NCBI GenBank assembly: GCA_030837825.1
Contig: JAUQYB010000032.1
Location: 1-28,015 of the forward strand
Direction: 5' to 3'
Length of the DNA stretch: 28,015 bases
Origin: Albidovulum sp.
Lineage (GTDB): Bacteria; Pseudomonadota; Alphaproteobacteria; Rhodobacterales; Rhodobacteraceae
In this document: piece by piece, positions 17,464 to 24,396 of the stretch
How the letters are laid out: the number at the start of each line of letters is the position of its first letter
Position numbering within the stretch: the first letter of the stretch is position 1
Program-made: the position numbers and the translations under genes
Notes under the pieces: model-generated
Databases searched by the model: none
Seen by the model: only the letters and a program-made list of their open reading frames with translations
What the model was told of the DNA's origin: nothing

Positions 17464-18177
17464 TCATTTCAGCGAGATGGGGGGAACGGGCCGCGTGGGC
17501 ATGATGTCCAGGCGGGTGACATCGGCACGGGGCGGCAATTGCAGGACGGCCAGCACGGCCTCGGCGACGTCCGAAGGTTGCAGTGCGTCGCCGCCCTCGT
17601 ACATGGCCTGACGGGCCTCTGCGCTCAGAACGCCCTTGTAGAGCGCCGTCTCGACCCGGCCCGGCACCAGTTCGGTCACGCGGATGCCATCGGCGGAAAC
17701 CTCGGCGCGAAGGCTGGTCGCGAAGGCGGCAATGGCGGCCTTGGTGGCGGCATAGACCGCGAAATTCGCGCCGGGCACATGGGCCGCGGAAGACCCGGTG
17801 AAGATCAGATGCCCCGACCTTGCCGCGCGCATCTGCGGCAGCACCAGCCGGGTCAGGAACAGGACCGCCTGCAGATTGACCTCGACCGTCTGGTCGATCG
17901 CGTCGAAGTCCATGCTGTCGAAGCTGCCCGGTTTCGGCATGACCCCGGCGTTGTTGATCAGAATGTCCACCCGGCGGCGGGCCAGCGCCCCTGCCACGGC
18001 CGGGCGGTCGGAAAGGTCAATGCACAGCGTTTCGATCCCGGGGGCCTCGGCCGCCAACGTCGCTAGCGCCGCCTGGTTGCGGCCGGTTGCCGAGACGGCG
18101 TAGCCGGCCTTCCGCAGGGCAACGGCAACCGCCCGGCCGATTCCGCTTGTTGCGCCCGTGACGAGGACCTGTTGCAT
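17464..18177 (-). CDS. SDR family oxidoreductase (NADP-type, putative)
   Basis: The 237-residue protein is a classical short-chain dehydrogenase: TGATSGIG (7-14), NNAG (75-78), S129/S130 in FTGSSAAH, and Y142-x-x-x-K146. R33 after the second strand (ATGRNQ) points to NADP. The block LVPGRVETALY and the YdfG-like layout recall serine/3-hydroxy acid dehydrogenases, but the substrate cannot be assigned. The ATG at 18177 is preferred because AGGTGGAG lies upstream; a GntR-to-SDR gap of 180 nt precedes it. An in-frame start at 18279 would add 34 residues without SDR character. Confidence 0.87.
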   Translation of the reverse strand: MQQVLVTGATSGIGRAVAVALRKAGYAVSATGRNQAALATLAAEAPGIETLCIDLSDRPAVAGALARRRVDILINNAGVMPKPGSFDSMDFDAIDQTVEVNLQAVLFLTRLVLPQMRAARSGHLIFTGSSAAHVPGANFAVYAATKAAIAAFATSLRAEVSADGIRVTELVPGRVETALYKGVLSAEARQAMYEGGDALQPSDVAEAVLAVLQLPPRADVTRLDIMPTRPVPPISLK

Positions 18178-18246
18178 GCAAGCTCCACCTTCTGCCGGGT
18201 CAAGATGTCGCCGGGGCGGCCCTGAAAAAAGGAAGAAAACCCGTGG

Positions 18247-18264
18247 AAAGAAAAGCTGTTCTTT
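18247..18264. promoter_or_regulatory. 18-bp near-perfect palindrome, candidate operator upstream of the SDR-transporter genes
   Basis: AAAGAAAAGCTGTTCTTT is symmetric at 16 of 18 positions and centred on GC at 18255/18256. It lies 70 nt before the SDR start, in the 180-nt gap after the GntR gene. That gap could hold a second promoter for the SDR and transporter genes. The AT-richness stands out against the GC-rich surroundings. A binding protein is not identified. Confidence 0.4.
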
Positions 18265-18272
18265 GCATTTGG

Positions 18273-18291
18273 CCGGCAATGGTCATGCCGG
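18273..18291 (-). terminator. Hairpin after the GntR gene
   Basis: CCGGCA (18273-18278) and TGCCGG (18286-18291) enclose a 7-nt loop, 67 nt past the GntR stop. No T-run follows immediately; an isolated T6 lies about 45 nt further on (18224-18230 region). It may partially terminate or stabilise, separating regulator expression from the downstream genes. Confidence 0.3.
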
Positions 18292-18357
18292 ATCGCAACA
18301 CGGGCAGCATCGGAAAGACCCGCCGTGCAGAGTGCCGATCGTCGCGCTTTCTTCGGG

Positions 18358-19083
18358 TCAGACCCGGTTGATCTTCTGCTTCATGCCGGTCGCGCCGGCC
18401 AGGGCACGCAGCCGCTCGAGGCTGTTCGACAGGTGGCTGCGCATCGCGTCGCGGGCCTGGTCGGCATTCCGACACTCGATCGCTTCGACGATTGACAGGT
18501 GTTCTTCGTGGATGCGATCGAAGTATTCGTCCTTGTGCGATGGCAACAGAATGTAGCCCAGCCGCAGCCTGGGGCCGATTTGCTGGCTCAGATAGCCAAG
18601 AAAATCGAGGATCTGCGCGTTGTGGGAACCCCGCGCGATCATGAGATGGAAGTCGTGATCATAGTGGACCCGTGTCGAATCCGGGTCCGGGTGCCCGGCG
18701 TCGACACGCTCCATCTCCGCCCTGATCGCCCGCGCCTCGGCGTCGGTGCAGCGGGTGGCGCAAAGCCCCGCCGACTCGACCTCGACACCCAGGCGCAGCT
18801 CCAGCAGCGCAAGCGTCTGCGGCAGGGCATCAAGATCCTGATCGGGAATGGAGAAGCTGCCAAGCGGCGCCTCACTGACAAATACACCTTTGCCTTGACG
18901 CGGCACCACCAGACCTTCCGACCGCAGGCGCGCGATCGCTTCGCGAACCACGGTCCGGCTGACTTCGAAGTTGTCGCAAAGCTCGGCCTCGGTCGGAAGT
19001 TGTGCGCCGGGGCCGAGCTTGCCGGACCGGATCTGGTCCAGCAGACCCTCGAACACAACTGTCGAAAGAGACTTGCGTTTCAT
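18358..19083 (-). CDS. GntR-family transcriptional regulator, FadR/FCD subgroup
   Basis: The 241-residue protein has an N-terminal winged helix-turn-helix (about 1-70; LPTEAELCDNFEVSRTVVREAIARL, then PRQGKGVFV as the wing). A helical FCD effector domain follows (about 88-225). The FCD metal ligands are visible: D142 and H146 in DHDFH, H195 in EEHLSI and H217 in MRSHL. Such regulators usually bind a carboxylate through the metal and control an adjacent catabolic operon, often including their own gene. It sits within the operon, after ridA and before the two SDR genes. Candidate operators are the palindromes at 18247 and 21114. Confidence 0.92.
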   Translation of the reverse strand: MKRKSLSTVVFEGLLDQIRSGKLGPGAQLPTEAELCDNFEVSRTVVREAIARLRSEGLVVPRQGKGVFVSEAPLGSFSIPDQDLDALPQTLALLELRLGVEVESAGLCATRCTDAEARAIRAEMERVDAGHPDPDSTRVHYDHDFHLMIARGSHNAQILDFLGYLSQQIGPRLRLGYILLPSHKDEYFDRIHEEHLSIVEAIECRNADQARDAMRSHLSNSLERLRALAGATGMKQKINRV

Positions 19084-19126
19084 CGGCGTCCTGCGGCGTC
19101 CTGTGGGCTTGCATCCTTCTGCCCTA

Positions 19127-19474
19127 TCAGAGGGCGGCCGTCACGATCAACTCCACCAGCATCCCCGGCCTGGCCATCCGTCCCTCGCCACTGGAGCGGG
19201 CAGGTGCGTGCTCGGGTGCGATCCACGCGTCCCAGACCCGGTTGACCGCATCGAAATCGCGGATGTCATCCAGCCACATCTGGACATGCAGGATGTTGTT
19301 CCGGCTGGTGCCCGCCTTTGCCAGCAGCCGGTCGATCTTGCCCAGAACCTCCTGCATCTGCGCCTCGGCACTTGTCCCGGGAGTGCCGACCTGCCCGGTC
19401 AGGTAGAGAGTGCCGTTGTGGACGACTCCGTGGTGGATGCGGGTGTCGAAGTCGAACCTTCGAATGTCCGGCAT
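19127..19474 (-). CDS. RidA/YjgF family enamine/imine deaminase
   Basis: The 115-residue protein matches the RidA family: N-terminal TRIHHGVVHNGTLYLTGQV, central LAKAGTSRNNILHVQMWL, and C-terminal APARS...VELIVTAAL. The arginine in PARS is the catalytic arginine position, and the glutamate in VEL the conserved acidic residue. RidA proteins form trimers and hydrolyse reactive enamines and imines to ketones and ammonia. Here two FAD amine oxidoreductase genes lie nearby, which would generate such imines, so a pathway-specific role is likely. The gene lies 3 nt after an SDR gene and 43 nt before the GntR gene. Confidence 0.9.
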   Translation of the reverse strand: MPDIRRFDFDTRIHHGVVHNGTLYLTGQVGTPGTSAEAQMQEVLGKIDRLLAKAGTSRNNILHVQMWLDDIRDFDAVNRVWDAWIAPEHAPARSSGEGRMARPGMLVELIVTAAL

Positions 19475-19477
19475 GGA

Positions 19478-20269
19478 TCAGCTCCTGATCGGATTGCCGC
19501 GCTGGTATTGCGCGTAGGGCGCCTGCACCAGCCAGCCGGCGTCGACCGGAAGGGTGACGCCGGTGATGCTGGCGGCACGGTCCGAACACAGGAACATCGC
19601 CGCTTCGGCGACCTCCTCGGGCTCGACGAACCTCTTCATTGCGGTGCTTTCGAGAATGGCCTCCGGATTGCGCTCGCCGACCGCGATCTTGGCTTTCAGC
19701 CCGTCGGACAGGGTATAGCCGGGTGCGACCGCGTTGACGCGCACACCCTTCGGACCAAGCTCGCAGGCCAGGATCTCGGTCAGGGCCTTCACAGCTTGCT
19801 TTCCGGGCGTATAGGCGGGCAGCGACAACGGCGCGAAGGACGCAAGCGAGCCCACGTTCAGGATGGCGCCGCGCCCGGCTTCGGCCATCATCCGGCCGAA
19901 GACCTGGCACCCCACCAGCGTGCCGCGATAGTTGATGCGCCAGAGCCGCTCATCCTCGTCGAGCGGCTGGTCCAGCACGCGTTTGCCGCTTTGCAGGATG
20001 CCGGCGCAGTTCACGAGGATGTCGGGCGCTCCGAACCGGGCACGCACGGTTGCCCCGAGCGCCTCGACCGATGCCGGATCGCCCACGTCCACCGAAAGGA
20101 AGGCCGCCGCGACGGCGCCGGCGGCCGCGCAGTCGCGCGCCACCGCATCGCCGCGGGCCTGGTCGCGGCCGGCGACCAGCATCCGGTGCCCCTCGGCGGC
20201 GAGGCGGAGCGCGATGGCGCGGCCGATACCGGAGGTGCCTCCGATCACGAGCGAAAGCGGGTCAGGCAT
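19478..20269 (-). CDS. SDR family oxidoreductase
   Basis: This 263-residue classical short-chain dehydrogenase has GGTSGIG (10-16), NCAG (87-90), S141 in VGSLASF and Y153-x-x-x-K157 (YTPGK). R35 after the second strand (AGRDQ) suggests NADP. It ends with TGVTLPVDAGWLVQAPYAQYQ, the usual SDR tail with a slightly extended C-terminus. It overlaps the AroE-like gene by 8 nt, so the two are translationally coupled. It is the second gene of the operon. Substrate unknown; three different SDRs in one operon suggest several alcohol/ketone steps or a stereo-inversion. Confidence 0.88.
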   Translation of the reverse strand: MPDPLSLVIGGTSGIGRAIALRLAAEGHRMLVAGRDQARGDAVARDCAAAGAVAAAFLSVDVGDPASVEALGATVRARFGAPDILVNCAGILQSGKRVLDQPLDEDERLWRINYRGTLVGCQVFGRMMAEAGRGAILNVGSLASFAPLSLPAYTPGKQAVKALTEILACELGPKGVRVNAVAPGYTLSDGLKAKIAVGERNPEAILESTAMKRFVEPEEVAEAAMFLCSDRAASITGVTLPVDAGWLVQAPYAQYQRGNPIRS

Positions 20270-21071
20270 CGCGGTGCTTCCTGTCCACGTCGAAGAAATC
20301 GACCCAGGCCTGCATCTGGCAGTCCATCATCGGCCGGCCGGCCTGCGCGTGGCAGCCACGTGCCCGCGCCTCGCGCAGGAGGCGCGTCTCGCTCGGCTCC
20401 ATGATGATGTCGAAGACCACCATGCCGGGGCCGAACCCCTCGACCGGCATGGGAAGCGGATCGTCCGGCTTCATGCCGACCGGGGTCGCGTTCACCGCGA
20501 TGTCCATTCCCGCCGGATCGGCCGCGCCTGCCCGCGCCTTGCAGGAGGGGAAATTCGCCCGGACAGCTTCGGCCAGGGCCGCGGCGCGCGCCGGGTCCGC
20601 ATCGGCGATGGTCAGTTCGGCCACGCCTTCCTCTGCCAGACAATGGGCGATCGACGACCCGCCGCCGCCGGCGCCAACCAGCAGGGCGCGTTTGCCGGCC
20701 ATTGGGTGGCCGGCGTTCTTCATCGCCATGACAAAGCCGTAGCCGTCGAAGTTGTCGGCCTCCCATCCGCCTGCGGGCAGGCGTCGCAGCACATTCGCCG
20801 CCCCCACGCGCGCCGCCCGGGGATGCGCCTTCACGGCCTTTTCCAAAAGCCTGCCCTTGTATGGAATCGAGACGATCACCCCGCGCAGGTTCGACATCGC
20901 ATCAAGGCCGGCCCAAAGATCGTCCAGCCGATCCGGGGTGCAGGTGACCGGCACCATCAGGCTGTCCAGCCCGCGCGCCTCGAAGAGCTCATTGAATGCG
21001 CCCGGGCTTTTCGCGTGGCCGACCGGATGCGCCAGCATCGCGAACACGTCGGCCTTTCCAGTTCCTCGCAT
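20262..21071 (-). CDS. Shikimate dehydrogenase-like oxidoreductase (AroE paralogue, altered substrate site)
   Basis: The 269-residue protein has the AroE fold: an N-terminal substrate domain, catalytic K72 (SIPYK) and D109 (ADNFDGYG), and the nucleotide loop GAGGGG (133-138). Its shikimate-contact motifs deviate. The usual HSxSP is HAKSP (19-23), losing the first serine, and the usual NTDG is NFDG (107-110). It is also located in a catabolic operon rather than with aroA. It more likely reduces or oxidises a different hydroxy acid or cyclic substrate. AAGGA precedes the ATG at 21071. It is the first gene of the minus-strand operon. Confidence 0.82.
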   Translation of the reverse strand: MRGTGKADVFAMLAHPVGHAKSPGAFNELFEARGLDSLMVPVTCTPDRLDDLWAGLDAMSNLRGVIVSIPYKGRLLEKAVKAHPRAARVGAANVLRRLPAGGWEADNFDGYGFVMAMKNAGHPMAGKRALLVGAGGGGSSIAHCLAEEGVAELTIADADPARAAALAEAVRANFPSCKARAGAADPAGMDIAVNATPVGMKPDDPLPMPVEGFGPGMVVFDIIMEPSETRLLREARARGCHAQAGRPMMDCQMQAWVDFFDVDRKHRDA

Positions 21072-21104
21072 GATTTTTCCTTCGGATTCGGGCTTGCCTT
21101 TGGC

Positions 21105-21132
21105 ATGTTATCAGTCATCATACAAATGACAA
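21105..21132 (-). promoter_or_regulatory. Divergent promoter region with candidate operator (GTCAT-N7-ATGAC)
   Basis: On the minus strand TTGTCA (21132-21127), 16 nt, then TAACAT (21110-21105) make a plausible -35/-10 for the AroE-like operon. The inverted repeat GTCATCATACAAATGAC (21114-21130) overlaps the -35 and spacer. Toward the plus-strand FAD gene a weaker TTGGCA (21100-21105) with TACAAA (21121-21126) is visible at a short 15-nt spacing. One operator could thus control both directions. The GntR/FCD protein encoded 2 kb away is the natural candidate binder. Confidence 0.5.
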
Positions 21133-21150
21133 CTGAAAACGAGAGACACG

Positions 21151-22368
21151 ATGCCGATACCTTCCTATGCCCCGCCAAGCAAAAGCAGCTACGACGTGGT
21201 GGTGGTCGGGGGGGCGGCGGTCGGTTCGTCCGTTGCCTACTGGCTGGGCGAGGAGACGCGGCGGAGGCTGTCGGTTCTGGTCGTGGAACGCGACTCGAGC
21301 TACGAGTTCTCGTCCACGGCGCTGTCCACCTCGGCGATCCGCCAGCAGTATTCGAACCCGATCAACGTCAGGATCAGCCAGTTCGGGGTCGAGATGATCC
21401 GCAGCTTTCAGGATCGGATGGCGCCCTACTTTCCCGATGAGCCCGCCCCCAACCTGGGCTTCAAGGAATACGGCTATCTCTACTGCTGCTCGCCCGAAGG
21501 GGTGGAGGCCGCACGGGCGCGCGTCGACATGCAGCGCGATCTTGGGGCGCATACCGTCTTTCTCGACCAGGGCGGGTTGAAAGCGCAGTTCCCCTGGCTG
21601 AACGTCGACGATCTGGGCGGCGGGTCATGGGGCGCCGAGGCCGAGGGGTGGTTCGATTCGATGGGCCTCCTGAATGGATTCAAGCGCGCGGCGCGGGCGC
21701 TCGGCGCGGAATACATCGACAACGCGGTGACCGGGCTGGGTGTTGTCGGGGGCCGGGTGACCTCGGTTCGCCTGTCCACGGGCGAAACCGTTTTCTGCGG
21801 CACTCTGGTGAACGCGGCCGGCCCAAGGGCGCAGCAGGTTGCGGCGATGGCCGGCCTGTCGATCCCGGTCGCCCCCTTCAAGCGCTACAGCTTCGTCTTC
21901 GCCAGCGCGACACCGATCCCGGGGCGGATGCCGAACGTGATCGACCTCAGCGGCACCTTCGTCCGCCCCGAAGGTCCGCTGTTCCTGACCGGCAATACCC
22001 CGGGCGATGACGGCCCGGCGGACTACGACGACTTCGGCCCGCGTCCGCAGGAATTCGACGACGCGATCTGGCCCGCGCTCTACCACCGCATTCCCGGCTT
22101 CGATGCGTTGAAGGTGCAACAGGCCTGGACCGGGCACTACGAAATGAACATGCTCGATCACAACGGCATCGTCGGTTTTCACCCCGAGGTGGGCAACTTC
22201 ATGTTCGCCAACGGCTTTTCCGGCCACGGCCTGCAACAGTCGCCCGCGACCGGCCGCGCCGTGATGGAGCTGATCGTGCATGGCGGCTTTCGCACGCTGG
22301 ACCTGACGCCCTTCGCCTATGAACGCATTCCGGCCAACCGGCCCTTCATGGAGGAGGCGGTGATCTGA
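21151..22368 (+). CDS. FAD-dependent oxidoreductase, DAO family (plus-strand paralogue)
   Basis: The only plus-strand gene. The 405-residue protein has an N-terminal FAD-binding Rossmann unit (YDVVVVGGAAVGSS, 14-27) with E46 to bind the ribose. The motif SNPINVRISQFG and a C-terminal NGFSGHGLQQSPATGRA segment characterise the DAO (D-amino acid oxidase/sarcosine oxidase/DadA) superfamily. These enzymes oxidise amine carbons to imines. No signal peptide is seen. It closely resembles the minus-strand gene ending 4 nt away: 44 of the first 66 aligned residues are identical by eye, and both end ANRPF(M/L)E(E/K)AVI. GAGAGA precedes the ATG. Substrate unknown. Confidence 0.92.
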   Translation: MPIPSYAPPSKSSYDVVVVGGAAVGSSVAYWLGEETRRRLSVLVVERDSSYEFSSTALSTSAIRQQYSNPINVRISQFGVEMIRSFQDRMAPYFPDEPAPNLGFKEYGYLYCCSPEGVEAARARVDMQRDLGAHTVFLDQGGLKAQFPWLNVDDLGGGSWGAEAEGWFDSMGLLNGFKRAARALGAEYIDNAVTGLGVVGGRVTSVRLSTGETVFCGTLVNAAGPRAQQVAAMAGLSIPVAPFKRYSFVFASATPIPGRMPNVIDLSGTFVRPEGPLFLTGNTPGDDGPADYDDFGPRPQEFDDAIWPALYHRIPGFDALKVQQAWTGHYEMNMLDHNGIVGFHPEVGNFMFANGFSGHGLQQSPATGRAVMELIVHGGFRTLDLTPFAYERIPANRPFMEEAVI

Positions 22369-22389
22369 GGCTTCAGATCACCGCTTTTT
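22357..22389 (+). terminator. Terminator of the plus-strand FAD gene, built from the ends of two convergent genes
   Basis: GCGGTGATCTGA (22357-22368) and TCAGATCACCGC (22373-22384) form a perfect 12-bp stem with loop GGCT, followed by T5 (22385-22389). The left arm is the last codons and stop of the plus gene (Ala-Val-Ile-stop). The right arm is the same four codons of the minus gene. On the minus strand the stem is followed by CTCCTCC, so it is a good terminator only rightward. Confidence 0.85.
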
Positions 22390-23581
22390 CCAGGAACGGG
22401 CGGTTGGCGGCGATCCGCTCGTATCCGACTTCGGTCAGGTCCAGGGAACGGTATTCGCCATAGGTGATCAGCTCCGACACTCCGCGCCCGGCCGCCGGGC
22501 CCTGTTGCAGGCCGTGGCCGGAAAAGCCGTTGGCATGGATGAAGTTCGCCACCCGGGGGTCGCGGCCGACGATGAGGTTGTGATCGAGGCTGTTGAAGTC
22601 GTAGTGCCCGGCCCATTGATTGACCACCTTGATCGCCTCGAAGGCGGGCGAGCGTTCGGCGAGCGCGGGCCAGACGGCAGTCTCGAACTCGTCATAGCGC
22701 GGCTCGAAATCGTCCCAGTCGACCGCCGGGTCCGTCACCGGGGAGGCGCCCGACAGGAAATAGCGCCCCTCGGGCCGGCAGAAGACGCCGGAAGGGTCGA
22801 TCATCAGGGGAAGGCGGCCGCCGTTCACGGCGGCGCTGCCTTCCGGGGTCATGGCGCAGTCAAAGACAAAGAGCGTGCGTTTTCTCGGCTCGACCGGCAC
22901 GTCCAGCCCCGCCATCCGCGCCGTAAGCCGGGCGCGGGGGCCAGAGGCGTTGACAACCGTCCCCGCCGGCACCACCGCACCCGATTTCAGCGTGACCGAC
23001 GTCACCCGGTCACCGGCGCGGCCGATCGCCACCACCTCGTCGGTGACATATTCGGCGCCAAGCTCGCGCGCCCTGGCCTTGAAGCCATTCATCAGCCCGG
23101 TGTTGGAAAACCAGCCCTCGCCCGACTGCCCGTAGGAAGCCAGCCGAATGTCGTCCACCCGCAGATGCGGAAAGGCACGGTGCAGCTCTTCCGGCCCCCA
23201 CAGCACCACGTCGGCGCCACAGGCGCGCTGCACCGCATGGTTCTCGCGCAGCGTCTGCTCCTGCCCGGCGGTGTTGGCGAGAAAGAGATAGCCGCCCTGA
23301 TGGAAATTCAGGTCGGGCGGCGCCTCTCCGGCCACCTGCATCGTGCGGGCAAAGTCCTTGATGAAGGCCGATCCGAACTGGCTGATCCTGACGTTGATCG
23401 GGTTCGAGAACTGGAGCCTGATCGACGAGGACGACAGCGAGGTAGAGGCGAAGCGATAGGTCGGGTCACGCTCCACCACCAGGACCGAGCCGTTGAAATC
23501 GGGGTTCGCGGCGAGAAAATAGGCAACGGCAGACCCGATGACGGCCCCGCCCACGATCACCACGTCATAGCTGGCCTTCAT
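22373..23581 (-). CDS. FAD-dependent oxidoreductase, DAO family (minus-strand paralogue)
   Basis: The 402-residue protein begins MKASYDVVIVGGAVIGSAVA, an FAD-binding unit with E38 as ribose ligand. SSSIRLQFSNPINVRISQFG and NGFSGHGLQQGPAAGRG follow, as in the convergent paralogue. The DAO fold implies oxidation of an amine or imino acid carbon with FAD. The ATG at 23581 overlaps the stop of the uronate-dehydrogenase-like gene (ATGA), so it is the last gene of the hyuA-hyuB-aminotransferase-SDR-FAD set. Having two related but clearly diverged oxidases, one in each transcription unit, suggests sequential or alternative substrates. No signal peptide. Confidence 0.92.
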   Translation of the reverse strand: MKASYDVVIVGGAVIGSAVAYFLAANPDFNGSVLVVERDPTYRFASTSLSSSSIRLQFSNPINVRISQFGSAFIKDFARTMQVAGEAPPDLNFHQGGYLFLANTAGQEQTLRENHAVQRACGADVVLWGPEELHRAFPHLRVDDIRLASYGQSGEGWFSNTGLMNGFKARARELGAEYVTDEVVAIGRAGDRVTSVTLKSGAVVPAGTVVNASGPRARLTARMAGLDVPVEPRKRTLFVFDCAMTPEGSAAVNGGRLPLMIDPSGVFCRPEGRYFLSGASPVTDPAVDWDDFEPRYDEFETAVWPALAERSPAFEAIKVVNQWAGHYDFNSLDHNLIVGRDPRVANFIHANGFSGHGLQQGPAAGRGVSELITYGEYRSLDLTEVGYERIAANRPFLEKAVI

Positions 23582-24396
23582 GTCGCGGGCTCGTCGTCGG
23601 GGTGGCCGAGATCGACGAACCAACCGCCCAGGTGCCGAACGGCTGCGGCCCTGGGATCGGGCACCGGGGTGCGTGCCTCCACTCCGTCGCGGAAGCGCTC
23701 GGTGTTGTCCTGCGGGGCATAGCCCAGATGGGCGGCCAGACGGTTGTCCACCGGCTTGACCGCATTGTCGGACAGGCCGAACGACACCGTGAACCCTACA
23801 CGCGGCGCGGTCAGGGCGGCGGCGGTCAGCCGGTTGCAATCCTCGAACGACAGCCAGGACCAGAGCATCCGCCGGTCCGCCGGTTCCGGGAAAGAGCTGA
23901 AAATCCGCAACGCCGCGGTTTCGATCCCGAACTTGTCCCAGTAGAGGCGGCCGAGGTCCTCGACGAAGCATTTCGACAGGCCATAGAGGCCATCGGGCCG
24001 GTGCGGCGCGTTGGTGTCGATATGATCCTCCAGCCGGTGATAGCCGATGGCGTGGACGGAACTGGCGTAGACCACCCGCCTGACGCCGTGTTTCCGGGCG
24101 GCCTCGTAGATGTGGTAGCTGCCACGGATGTTGGAATCGAGGATCTCCTGCCAGGGACGCTCCATCGGGGCACCGCCGAAATGGACGATGGCATCGCAGC
24201 CTTCGACGGCGGCCAGAACCGCCCCCATGTCGGACAGGTCGAAGGCCACCGACTCCTCGTTCGGGGCAAGGTCCCCGATGCCGTTGCGGCTGGCCAGACG
24301 CAGCTTGCGGGCGAGGGGGGCAAGGCCCCGGCGCAGTTCGGTGCCAAGGCGACCGGCGGCGCCGGTGATCAGGATGGTGTCGTAACGCGGGGTCAT
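23578..24396 (-). CDS. Extended SDR, uronate-dehydrogenase-like NAD(P)-dependent oxidoreductase
   Basis: The 272-residue protein has the cofactor loop TGAAGRLG (11-18), D53 in FDLSD, and the catalytic Y138-x-x-x-K142 (YGLSK). The overall pattern (GCDAIVHFGG, EAARKHGVRRVVYASS, RPDGLYGLSKCF, FSSFPEPADRRMLWSW) follows bacterial uronate dehydrogenase, which oxidises galacturonate/glucuronate C1 to the lactone. The substrate-contact ASSNH of that enzyme, as I recall it, is ASSVH here (111-115), so another polyhydroxy or cyclic substrate is likely. It overlaps both neighbours by ATGA, fully coupled to the aminotransferase upstream and the FAD enzyme downstream. Confidence 0.8.
   Translation of the reverse strand: MTPRYDTILITGAAGRLGTELRRGLAPLARKLRLASRNGIGDLAPNEESVAFDLSDMGAVLAAVEGCDAIVHFGGAPMERPWQEILDSNIRGSYHIYEAARKHGVRRVVYASSVHAIGYHRLEDHIDTNAPHRPDGLYGLSKCFVEDLGRLYWDKFGIETAALRIFSSFPEPADRRMLWSWLSFEDCNRLTAAALTAPRVGFTVSFGLSDNAVKPVDNRLAAHLGYAPQDNTERFRDGVEARTPVPDPRAAAVRHLGGWFVDLGHPDDEPAT

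Noticed and set aside
18178..18357. Small RNA or extra gene in the gap after the GntR gene
   Set aside because: No open frame with a ribosome site and no promoter-terminator pair. Only the palindrome and hairpin listed are supported.
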